A DNA stretch of 64,000 nucleotides, taken from NCBI RefSeq assembly GCF_000143415.4, contig NW_003314281.1:1983149-2047148 (forward strand). The letters run 5' to 3'. Within the stretch, counting starts at the first letter, position 1, and each line of letters opens with the position of its first letter. The notes beneath the pieces were generated by a model. That model saw only the letters and a program-made list of their open reading frames with translations. It was not told the DNA's origin and ran no database searches. The translations under genes were made by a program, and so were the position numbers. Below are positions 1 through 9,422 of the stretch, one piece after another. Source of the DNA: Selaginella moellendorffii (taxonomy: Eukaryota; Streptophyta; Lycopodiopsida; Selaginellales; Selaginellaceae).

Positions 1-1452
1 CATATATTCAAAATATCCTTAAAAAGTATTTAATAACTTTCTAAGTTTTCCATATACCCACATCTACAATAATGTAATAAGCAACATGAGGTAACAATAG
101 AAATAAAGGTATAGGAAAAACATTGATTGTCCCTGGGTTGATGCTAGAATTAATGCTCGGTGCAATGCCAAAACTAATGCTAATGGTGCCAAAGTTGGAT
201 AAAATTTTAGAAATAGTGCTAAATGAAACTTTGGAAGTATTGCTAGAGTTGATGTCTAGGGCCAAAGATGGTGGTATTGAAGGTGGAGACTTTGGTGTTA
301 AAGATGGTGCTAGACACTGTGTTGAAGGTGGTGCTAAATGTTGTCATTTTGTATAATAACTATATTGAAAATTTATCTTAAAAGAGATATATGATGTAAA
401 AAATTAAGTAAAATCTTTGAAAATCTATTACTTATAAATTCATTTAAAAAATACAATATAAAATAGTGGATTGGTTTTAATAATAATTCACCACAAAATA
501 ATGAAAAAACTTTCCTTTTCAAAATTAATAATGTATTTATACTGGGAAAACTTTTCTAGTGAACAAGAGTTTTCATGAGTATGTTGACATTTCAGAAATG
601 TTGATAGCATTTTAATAATTGAAACCATTTGATAATTGCATTGCCTATGTTACTTAGTGTGTGATATTAAGGCATTCATTTATGCATTGATATGCTGTAT
701 GTGAAGTTCAGCATTTCGACATAGGTGGCCATCAAAATGGCCTAGTATGGGCTGTTTGAGACAACTAGCTTTTCTATTGTTCTCCACCATGTTGAAATGG
801 ATATGCTATAGCCACTGCTTTGTCAAAACCTTGTGAGGCTAAATGTAGTTTTGCATTTGTTAAAGGCTTACTCCAACAGAAGTTAATGTTAGGCATGTGA
901 TGAATTTAGCTATATATATCAGCAATATTAACTGCATCCATCTCCTAGATGGAGGCCTCCACACCAAACATAATGGTAATCACAGGCTGAATTCCATCAG
1001 AGGGACTAGAGTGGGTTCATTTAGTTAGTATGTATTCTTAATCAACAACTCCAAATTGAAGCTTTACTAAGTTGATGACAATAGCATGACAAAAGACGCC
1101 GATGCTCTCGTCTTCGAACCAAGAAGGCTTGTAGCAAAATGAAAGTAATTCGTGATTCAAAACATATCAAGGTGCAGCTTATTCGTTTGTACACAATTCT
1201 GCAAAGTAAGCAAACAAAGGGAGAGCATTAGGAAACTTCACTTCACAAGTAAAAGGCCATACCAAGAGTTCCTTCAAGCCTTCACAGGTTTGGATACCTT
1301 TTGATATGAAACTACAGCCAATAAATCTACACTGTGCTGAGTAATAGCTATTCTCCCCACCCCACCTTTGCAGCAATTTCAAAAGCATGAAATTGAAGTT
1401 GCTAGAGCTCTCCCATCCAGTCCCACTTTGGCTTCGCTGCCCAAAAGCTCTT
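1..1452. other. AT-rich intergenic sequence with no supported gene
   Basis: The first 1.1 kb is strongly A/T-rich and holds only short, low-complexity reading frames built from repeated GGTGCT-like triplets around 120-350. These look like decayed repeat sequence, not protein. From about 1180 to 1452 the sequence is probably 3'UTR of the SINAT gene that ends at 1453. I see no RNA gene or recognisable transposon domain. Confidence 0.6.
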
Positions 1453-2610
1453 TTACTGCTCCCTCCAAATTCTGCCTGTCACCCTCAGCTTTAGCTCCTT
1501 CCTGTCACCCCCGGAGAAAAACAATGCCATGTTTCTCTGGATTATCAATCCGTCATGGCTGTCCCTCACTTTCTTGTGGCAGTCCCGAATGCTTCTCGGG
1601 ACACCCTGCCACATCAATTTCCTGCCATTGGCGCCTACCTCGAGGCTGTAGCTGAAGTTCTTGGCATCGTTGTCGTCCCCCATGAATCTCAGAAAAGCCA
1701 TGTAAACTGGCATTGTCCCGAGCTGGAACGCCTCAAAGTGTAGGCAGAAGTGCTGTCCATAACAGTTGAAAACCTGCAAACCAAACAGCAGTCGTCGGGT
1801 TACTCGATCAAACTTCTGAAACTTAAGCTTGCATAGCTTCAAAAGCTAGCAGCACAAGAACATCAAACGAAGAAACGATTGGACCAAGAGGAAACCAACG
1901 TTACCGTGAGCATCCAGGTAGCATTCTCGACTTCCTGTGGATTGGACTTGACGTAGCGATGGTTGAAGGTGCAACCATTGTGCATGTCCACCTTGTGATC
2001 GTCGCGCAAGTGAGCAACCAGCGTTGGAATGTTGCCACTCACGGAGCACTCGGATCCCGCGTAGGGGCAGCCGTAAGGCCGGAAGCAACACTGCGCTTCG
2101 TGCTTGAGCTTGCTGTAGTATGGAAAGATGTCGGGGCATCCAAGTCCCTGGTACCTACAAGGAAGTTCCAGCGATTCGGCAACCTTCTCCAGAGCCAAGC
2201 AGCGAATGTTTCCCAGCTCGTATCGGCAAGTTGGGCAGCGATTGTGGACGCGGACTTTACAAGTAGAGCACAGAGTGTGGCCATTTGGACACTGCACAGT
2301 GAAGAGAGAGACTAAGAACCAAGCAAAAAGGAAGTAAAACGAAGAATTTTCCAACTCTCACCTGGTGGATGGGAGGATACATCGAGTTCGTGCAAACCGG
2401 GCATTCAAGGAGCTCGTGGACGCTGCTAGTAGATTTGGAGCACGACTTGGATGATCCGCAAGAGGCCGAGGGAGGCGCGGAGGATGCTCCTACCGACGAC
2501 GCCGCTGACCCCGCCGCTGCTACTGCTACCACATCGGCATCGGCCGTGGTTTCTGTGCTATCGAGCGATGGCGACTCCGGGACATCGAGGTAGATCGTCC
2601 CGGGCGACAT
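1453..2610 (-). CDS. SINAT: SINA/SINAT-type RING E3 ubiquitin ligase, 3 exons
   Basis: This is a seven-in-absentia family E3 ubiquitin ligase, which in plants targets regulatory proteins for proteasomal degradation. Exons are 2610-2362, 2291-1905 and 1773-1453, all phase 0 with GT-AG introns, giving about 318 residues, normal for the family. Exon 1 carries a low-complexity Ala/Ser-rich N-terminus and then the RING, which starts at CPVC (residues 70-73), crosses the first junction and ends at RCPTC. The SINA zinc-finger region follows (CRYQGLGC, HEAQC, CPYAGSEC, HLRDDH). Exon 3 is the C-terminal TRAF-like substrate-binding domain (VFNCYGQ, FLRFMGDD). The ATG at 2610 is the first that gives the usual short N-terminus; the upstream in-frame extension has only a non-ATG start and overlaps a tRNA-like sequence. 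Family assignment is secure; which SINAT paralogue is not. Confidence 0.93.
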
Positions 2611-2640
2611 TCGTGCCGGGCGATGGACGCTCTCCTCCCT

Positions 2641-2740
2641 AACCCTACCTGATGGAATGAGGGCCTGGGAATCGAACCTGGCCAACACTCGAATTTACGC
2701 GCCGAAAGCACTTTAACGCCCTTAACTACAACGCTTTTTA
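2641..2740 (-). repeat. tRNA-like (SINE-head-like) segment in the SINAT 5' region
   Basis: Read on the minus strand, this stretch has a perfect pol III B-box (GGTTCGATTCC, 2669-2679) and, about 50 bases upstream, an A-box-like TAGTTAAGGGC (around 2718-2728). The anticodon and acceptor arms do not fold into a proper cloverleaf and the T-stem is broken, so this is not a functional tRNA. It resembles the head of a tRNA-derived SINE or a decayed Ser/Leu-type tRNA. It lies just upstream of the SINAT start codon on the same strand, so it is probably in the 5'UTR or promoter. Confidence 0.45.
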
Positions 2741-2842
2741 AATTCCAAGAACCCTAAAAACAGAGAAATGGAGCCCTAGAAGCAGAGCTCTCTCTTTCAT
2801 TCATTCATCTCCAGATAGAGTACAAGCGTGGGGGAAAAATTT

Positions 2843-3850
2843 CTATCGAATTCTCAGGCCCTGCAAGCATCGCATTCGATCGTTTTCATTAATTGAGAGG
2901 AACAGCGAGAGATCTCCGTACCTTTTTGATCGAGCCAACCAAATCCTTCGCGTTGTCGCCAGCGTCATCGGCTTTGCTCCTCGCATCGCCGACGAGACCC
3001 TTGAGTTTCTCGTTTGGATCCTTGGATTGCCCCTGAACTGTGTCGACATCGCTCTTTACCTTGCCTTTGGCCTGCCCGAAGAATCCCTGGATGCCCTTCT
3101 TCGCATCCTCGGCCTTGTCCTGGAAACAAAGAAGAATGGAATCAGCAAAGTAGAAGATCTCAAACAGATTTCTTTCACTTCACCTGAGCTTGGCCCAGAG
3201 ATTCATCCAATCTCTGCTTGGTCTCGGAAGCCTTCGCGGCGACCTTCGCGCGACCCTTTCCTACGAGCTCTGATCCACTGTCCTGGATCTCTGGAATAGC
3301 GCCACTCCCACCTCTGCGCAATCGATCGATCAGATCAATCAGTCAATCAATCTATACAAGAATTCTCACTTTTGGGCGATTTTTCCATCGTCTTCCGACT
3401 TGACACCGCCCCGGGATGGGCCAAATCGCGGCGGCGAGTCGTCGTTGGTGAGCTTGTCGGCGTCCTTGAGCAATTTATCTGCCTGCTCGCCAACGTTGAA
3501 GACCGGGACCAGGCTTGGATCTTGCTGCTGCGCCATCGCAATGCCGCTGCCACTGCTCGTGGAGATCGCCAGCGCCATCAGGCCAGTCGCTGCCAATCGC
3601 CCCAATCCACTCAACCGCGATGTGCTCGTCTCGGGCGCATCATCCTGGCCAGAACAAGAGAGTGAGTATTGCGATTCGGGGAAATTCGTGGGTGAATTTC
3701 TGGTACCTGGCGAGAACAGCAGCATTGCACGGATGATCTGCTACTGCTTCTCACAGCAATTCTCTGCGAATTGGGCGATGGGCGCAGCGAAGAACACGAC
3801 GAGAGCATCGACGAATCCAGGCACACATTTTGGACTCCTACAGCCGCCAT
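2843..3850 (-). CDS. Plastid-targeted LEA-like lysine-rich protein, 5 exons
   Basis: Exons read 3850-3707, 3644-3370, 3313-3184, 3119-2922 and 2860-2843, with consistent phases, giving about 254 residues. Residues 1-50 are Ser/Arg-rich and look like a chloroplast transit peptide. A hydrophobic stretch (LAATGLMALAIS) ending in AMAQ follows and resembles a thylakoid-lumen signal or a single membrane segment. The rest is charged and Lys/Asp/Ala-rich (DKAEDAKKGIQGFFGQAKGK, then SKADDAGDNAKDLVGSIKK), with the 11-mer-like amphipathic pattern of group 3 LEA or CsbD-like stress proteins. No catalytic motif is visible. The last exon codes only five residues plus stop, so the C-terminus is less certain. 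Function is inferred as membrane or lumen stress protection; a specific family was not recognised. Confidence 0.7.
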
Positions 3851-4193
3851 TTCTTCGATGGATCGAGAAGAACCTCTTCCACAATTTTTTCTCTTCTCTA
3901 CGCAAGAGATGTAAGAGCTCGATCTAAGTTACTGCAATGTTACCCCGCTACAGTATATATACCGCGAAAATCGTAGACAAGAAAAAATGATAAAAGCTGT
4001 CCACGCTTCCACTCGTCGCGCGAGAAAGAAAGATGGCGTGGCCACTCTACAAGTGTCCCTCCACGTGTCAATCATGCACTAACATAAGCCAAATCCATTC
4101 TCTCATCGTCACAAGCATCATAGTTTTACAACCAAACGTTTTTCTTGTGGCTAATAGGATCTTTGCGAATATGCTCGAAATAAGAATATGCTT

Positions 4194-4228
4194 AAACCCT
4201 AGACCCTCCATAAACCCTAGACCCTAGG
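4194..4228 (+). promoter_or_regulatory. Tandem telo-box motifs upstream of macrodomain gene
   Basis: Two copies of AAACCCTAG (4194-4202 and 4212-4220) plus further ACCCTAG repeats lie about 30-60 bases before the ATG. In plants telo-boxes are common near the transcription start of genes expressed in dividing cells. That role is known for the motif; here it is inferred. Confidence 0.5.
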
Positions 4229-4256
4229 GCGAGCGGCGAGGAGGAGGCGATCGACA

Positions 4257-5459
4257 ATGCAGCAGGCGCGCGCTCTCCGGCTCTCTGCGAGGCTCTTCGA
4301 TGCGGCGGCGATGGCGGCGGCGGTGTCGCGCACGCGAGGTCGGTGGATTCATGCTAGCAGCAGCCTGGAAATGCCGCTGCCGTCGCGGCCGGATGTGAGC
4401 AAGAACATCTCGCGGATGAACATGCCACCGGAGGGGCAGCAGCAGAAGAGCGAGCAGAAGTCCAAGATCGACGAGTGGCTCAATCCACCGCCGCCGCCCA
4501 CGGAGCTCCTCCAGAGGATGAAGTTCAAGCTCTCGGATGCTTGCTCCATGACGATCTACTATGGTGATATCTCCAAGTGGAATGTGGATGGATTGAACGA
4601 CGCCATTGTAAGTTTTTGCTCCTCTCCAATCGTTTTCTTTCTATTCTACGCTTGTTCTAATGTGGTGAATTGCTGACAATGTAGGTTGCCCCGGCAAATA
4701 AGAGACTCAATGCAGGGGCTGCGGTTGATGGAGGTAAAAGTTTCATCTTTTGTTCCTTTCTTGTTTTGTTCTTTTCTATATCTCTGTTTGGCGTTGTTTT
4801 CTAAAGTCATCCACAAAGCTGCCGGGCCGAGACTTTTATCGGCTTGCCAGAAGCTCCCGGACGTTGCTCCGCTTGGAATCAAGTGCAATGTTGGGGAAGC
4901 TGTGAGCACAAGGTATTTAATTCTTCGAGGGCCTGGAAAGAGCTGTTTTGTTTTTAACTTCTGTTTCGCAGAGCTTATAATCTCTTGGTATCGCGTGTTA
5001 TCCATACAGTCGGGCCTGTATTCGAAGGCAAAGAGTCGGATCCCGTCCTTGAACAGACCTACAAGTAAATTATCCGAAGGTTTTGTCAAGCTCTGTCTCT
5101 AAACTTTGCGTTTTCTAGGAGTGCTCTCGCTCTGGGCTTAAAGGAGAACATCAAGTTCATATGTTTTCCAGCTCTATCCTGTCGCATCTACGGGTAACTT
5201 GCTTACGTTCTCAGGATCACTCGAAGCTTTGGGTGCTTTTCACAGATACCCCTACTCTGAAGGTGCTGAAGTCGCGATCAAAACAGTGAAAGAAAACTTC
5301 CAGGGCTACGCCCAGGTGAACTTGCTCACGGAGTTTGTTCTCATGAAAGAAATCTCTTTGCTTCTTTTGCAGGTCGATTTTGCGATTCGGAACATCGAAG
5401 GCTACGAATGTTGGATCGACGAGGCGTTCAAGCATTTCACGGAGATCAAGCAAAAGTGA
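4257..5459 (+). CDS. Macrodomain (ADP-ribose-binding) protein with organellar presequence, 7 exons
   Basis: Exons are 4257-4607, 4685-4733, 4807-4912, 4972-5064, 5119-5193, 5246-5315 and 5373-5459, phases continuous, giving 276 residues. The macrodomain starts near residue 100: MTIYYGDISKWNVDGLNDAI, then the ADP-ribose loop NKRLNAGAAVDG, IHKAAGP, the conserved VIHTVGPVF, and FPALSCRIYGYP. This matches the Appr-1''-p processing/mono-ADP-ribosylhydrolase type found singly in plants. The N-terminus (residues 1-45) is rich in Arg, Ala and Ser with almost no acidic residues and resembles a mitochondrial or plastid presequence. The gene is head-to-head with the LEA-like gene (about 400 bases between ATGs). 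Expected activity is removal of ADP-ribose from proteins or hydrolysis of O-acetyl- or phospho-ADP-ribose; substrate unknown. Confidence 0.9.
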
Positions 5460-5968
5460 TCAAGCGAAAGATGGAATCATGTACAAAGCTCTTCGACTAC
5501 TGATTTAAAATGGTATCTGTCATTCAGTAGAAAGCTGTGGAAGAGAGCTATGGTATTCCAGCTTGGAACTCCCGCCACGCAAATTCCGGGACGTAAGATC
5601 ACGACACGTGGCATTTTTCACGTGGGCATAGTCCGTACGAGCGAGCTGGACCTTAGCTTTGTTGTTACTCCAATATCTGGCGATTGGGGACAAGCCAGAG
5701 CCACTCTTTCCTCATCACTTAGATTATCCTTTAATGCTATGGGTTTAAAAAAATCTCGTGAGCCCTAGAAATCTCTCTCTCTCTTTTGCGCGCAATGGCG
5801 ATGGCGCTCGATCGGGTTGCGAATTCCTGCTGTTCGCGGCGATTCAATCGTGGAGGAGCGAGCGGGATTGCGATAGTATTGCTCCAGGTTTGCTGATTTC
5901 TTGCGCGCCGCAATGCCGTCGTGAGATGCCGCCGATGTCGCGGCGCGCAAATGTGGAGGGATTTCTAG
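5460..5968 (+). promoter_or_regulatory. SPA upstream region with two close G-boxes
   Basis: Between the macrodomain stop and the SPA start are two perfect G-boxes (CACGTG at 5605-5610 and 5619-5624), starting 14 bases apart. Light-signalling factors of the HY5 and PIF types bind this motif in plants. Control of SPA through these sites is inferred from position only. An in-frame TAG directly precedes the SPA ATG, which fixes the start. Confidence 0.5.
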
Positions 5969-8903
5969 ATGAAACGAAAGAGCACGGAGCTGGGGGACGC
6001 AGGGATCGATTTGGAGAGGCGGCGGGATAGCAGCGACAATGCAACCACGGCGGCGTCGGTGTTTGCCCAGGGTCCAAGAAGTGGCTCTCAATCGCGTGTG
6101 GCGGCATCCAGCTCTAGCGTGGAGAACAGATTGCCGCCAGCGTCTATGGAGCTGGTTCTAGCGACCGATGCCGGCGATGGTGATACCAACATGAACGATA
6201 CCGGGGCCGAGGAGGAGGAGGAGGAGGACGATGGTGGCAATGACCACGTCGGGGACGTGACGCTTCGCCAGTGGCTGAGACCCGGGAGGACTGTCGATCG
6301 AGTGGCGTGTCTACACATCTTCAAACAGGTGCTGGAGTTTGTAGAGCTCGCGCAGAAGCAAGGTGTGATTCTCCGGACTATCAGGCCATCCTGCTTCATG
6401 ATCTCGCCTCTCCATCGCATCACCTTTATCGAGTCCGCCAGCAGCTCGGACAGATCTTCCGAGCACTCGACCGGGAGGGCCGCGGACTTTCCCGAGCAGG
6501 ATATGGGAATGGAGGCCCAGAGAAATGTGGATGCCGCTGCTATCACCGACTTGCAAAGAGCTCTTGCGCAGCCCGATGACCAGTGGACGTCTTCGTTCGA
6601 TCCCAGCGAGCCCAGTAGCCACGAGATTGACGAGAACTTTCCTCTCCGACAAGTGCTGGCCAAGGAGCAAACCTGGTACACGAGTCCCGAGGAGCTTGCC
6701 GGTGGCGCTAGCTCGTTTGCATCGGATGTGTACAGCCTCGGCGTGCTTTTTTTCGAGGTATGAGTTTGTTTTTCTCTTGTTTGTATTGTTGAAAAAGCTT
6801 GCCGACTTTGTTGCAGCTGTTCTGCGTCTTCTCCTCAAACATGGAATGGTCGAGAGCGATGTCTGATCTTCGCCACCGGATACTTCCTCCACGACTGCTT
6901 TCCGAGTCGCCGAAAGAGGCAGCGCTCTGTCTCTGGCTTCTTCATCCGGAGCCACAGTCCCGGCCGAAAGCCAGGTCAGTCAGTGACATATGTGTATCGA
7001 TGATTGAACCTGGGCATTATTTTCTTTCTAGGGAGATCTTCCAGTGCGAGCTATTCAGTGAGGCAGGAGAGGCTCTTGCCGAGCGTGAGGCGGCCGTGGA
7101 CATTGAAGAGAAGGAAGCAGACTCGGCCTTGTTGCTAGAATTCCTTCTTCGTGTGCAACAGGAGAAGGAAGAGGCGGCCCAGAAGTTGTGTCGAGACGTG
7201 CAAGGCCTCAGCACAGACATCGACGAGGTTGAGAAGCGTAGGGGGGTACTAAAACACAAGGGACTGATGGTAAGCCATGCAGAGAGGGACAGGATGTGGA
7301 GCCTTGGGGGGCCGAGGGATGAAAGTTTTGGTAGCTCTAGCAGGCACAGGCTAGATCTTTCGTTGCGGATGGAACCAACTAGAGTAGGAGGAGATGAAGC
7401 AGGGCCGTCCGAGGGGAATGACATAGTTTCACCGGTGGTTGAGAGTAGGAGGCATAGCGAAGTTTTGTCCAGGAGTGCCCGACTGATGAGGAACTTTAGT
7501 CAGCTAGAGCAGGCTTATTTTTCAATGAGGTGGAAAGTCGATCCTGCGGGAGTGGATATGGACGTGGACGGGCCTTCTTCTGGTGGTAAACAGATCGTAG
7601 AAGCTTCTCCGGTGGCTGGAAGTGCGAATGATCGTCTCGGGGGCTTCTTTGACAGCCTTTGCAAGTATGCCAGATACAGTCGGTTCGAAGTGAAGGCTAC
7701 CTTGAGGCATGGAGACTTGCTCAACACAGCCAACATGGTGTGCTCTCTCAGCTTCGATCGGGACGAGGAATTCTTTGCAACAGCTGGAGTGTGCAAGAAG
7801 ATCAAGGTGTTCGAGTGCGATACGGTTCTCAACGAGCATGTTGACATTCATTACCCGGTGGTGGAGATGGCTAGCAGATCCAAGCTTAGCAATATCTGCT
7901 GGAATAGCTACATCAAGAGTCACCTTGCTTCAAGTGATTACGATGGTGTAATACAGGTACTCTTTGCGATTCATCTTCTGTGCAAACATGACACCTTCAT
8001 TTTATGCAGCTTTGGGACGCTAGTACCAGTCAGACACTCGTAGAGTACAAAGAACACGAGAAACGGGCGTGGTCTGTGGATTTTTCGCATGCAGACCCGA
8101 CGAAGCTCGCAAGTGGTAGCGATGATGGAACTGTAAAACTGTGGAGCATAAACCAGGTAGGAACAGCCGTATTTCTTTCTTATCATTTAAACTCAAATCC
8201 TTGTGTGTGTAATCCAGGAAGCAAGCACTGGAACGATTAAGACCAAAGCCAACGTTTGCTGCGTCCAGTTTCCTTCCGACTCAGCGCACTTACTTACCTT
8301 CGGCTCGGCTGACTACAAGATCTATTGTTACGACTTGAGGAATACAAAGGGTCCCCTGTGCATCCTGTCGAGCCACAACAAGGCCGTGAGCTACGTAAGG
8401 TTCGTTGATTCCTCGACGATCGTCTCAGCCTCGACGGATAGCACACTCAAGCTGTGGGACCTCAGCAAAGTGATGAGAAATGGAAACTCTAGCAACGCGT
8501 GCAGCTTGACTTACACGGGGCATACAAACGAGAAGGTAGCGACTCTCTTTCGATATCTTCGTGTCTCTTACGTCGTGAACCGACTTGCTTGAGCAGAATT
8601 TCGTTGGACTGTCTGTATCCGATGGCTACATCGCGTGTGGCTCAGAGACAAATGCTGTAAGTCGATCGTAGCTTTTCTTTCGAAGACCTCTCATTCCATC
8701 CATTTTCGCAGGTGTTTTGCTATCACAAGTCACTCCCGATGCCACTGGCGACTCACAAGTTTGGCTCCTCGGACCCGGTCTCCGGCCAGGAAAACGAAGA
8801 CGATGGAGGCCAGTTTGTCTCGAGCGTGTGCTGGAGAGGGAAATCGCAGACTCTCCTCGCTGCAAACTCCATGGGAAACATCAAAGTGCTCGAGCTGGTT
8901 TAA
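5969..8903 (+). CDS. SPA: SPA-type kinase-like/coiled-coil/WD40 protein, 7 exons
   Basis: Exons are 5969-6757, 6817-6974, 7032-7956, 8010-8156, 8218-8535, 8597-8656 and 8712-8903, giving 862 residues. The N-terminus (about residues 85-330) is a degenerate kinase-like domain: [25 protein letters not shown] in place of a canonical HRD loop, then [22 protein letters not shown] and SRPKAREI. A Glu-rich coiled coil follows near residues 350-395 ([15 protein letters not shown]). The C-terminal half is a COP1-like WD40 propeller ([52 protein letters not shown]). SPA proteins pair with COP1 in a CUL4 E3 ligase that degrades light-response factors in darkness. The start is fixed by an upstream in-frame stop. 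Assignment to SPA instead of COP1 rests on the kinase-like domain and the absence of a RING. Confidence 0.95.
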
Positions 8904-9059
8904 GCAGAGGAGTTGCAATTTTTGAGGAACGAAGAACAAAATATCTTCCTCCAAAGCTGTAAAGAGAAAAAGTGAGCTGTATCATTGTAAATGGTGGACG
9001 CAATTCCACGAAAGGTTTTTTCTTAAGATCGTCTTTACCCGTCCCAGCGTGCGCCACGT

Positions 9060-9275
9060 CGCCCTAGTTGTAGGCCACACACGTGGCTAAAATATCAAGC
9101 TGGATATCCGAGACCATATCTCCGCACAATGCGCTGGCCGTTGGATCCGCGGAAATCAATCCCGACGCTCTGATTGGCCTCGGAAATCCATTACTTTATT
9201 TTGAATGCTTGCCACGTCGGATGGAAATATCTCCCAGGGCCCGCCACGTGTGCCGTGAAAGAAAGATATTTCGAT
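9060..9275 (+). promoter_or_regulatory. PRR promoter with evening-element-like motifs and G-boxes
   Basis: Upstream of the clock gene I see G-boxes at 9080-9085 and 9245-9250. Three sites match 8 of 9 bases of the evening element AAAATATCT: AAAATATCA at 9089-9097, GAAATATCT at 9224-9232, and AGATATTTC (reverse orientation) at 9264-9272. Further ACGT cores are present. In angiosperms evening elements and G-boxes drive time-of-day expression of PRR genes; the role here is inferred from this clustering. No other gene lies in this interval. Confidence 0.5.
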
Positions 9276-9422
9276 CGTTGGCTACTTGACGACGGGGTTT
9301 TCTGTGGTTTGTGGAGTGTCTCATTCTAGGTTTTTGCCCTGGATCGAGGTTTGAAGCGCGATTTTTGCGAGGAATTCGGCTGTGCGCGGCCCGATTTCGA
9401 GGTCAGATCGCCCAATGGCGCG

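Noticed and set aside
2641-2740. Functional tRNA-Ser/Leu gene upstream of SINAT
   Set aside because: The T-stem and acceptor stem do not pair; only the promoter boxes survive.
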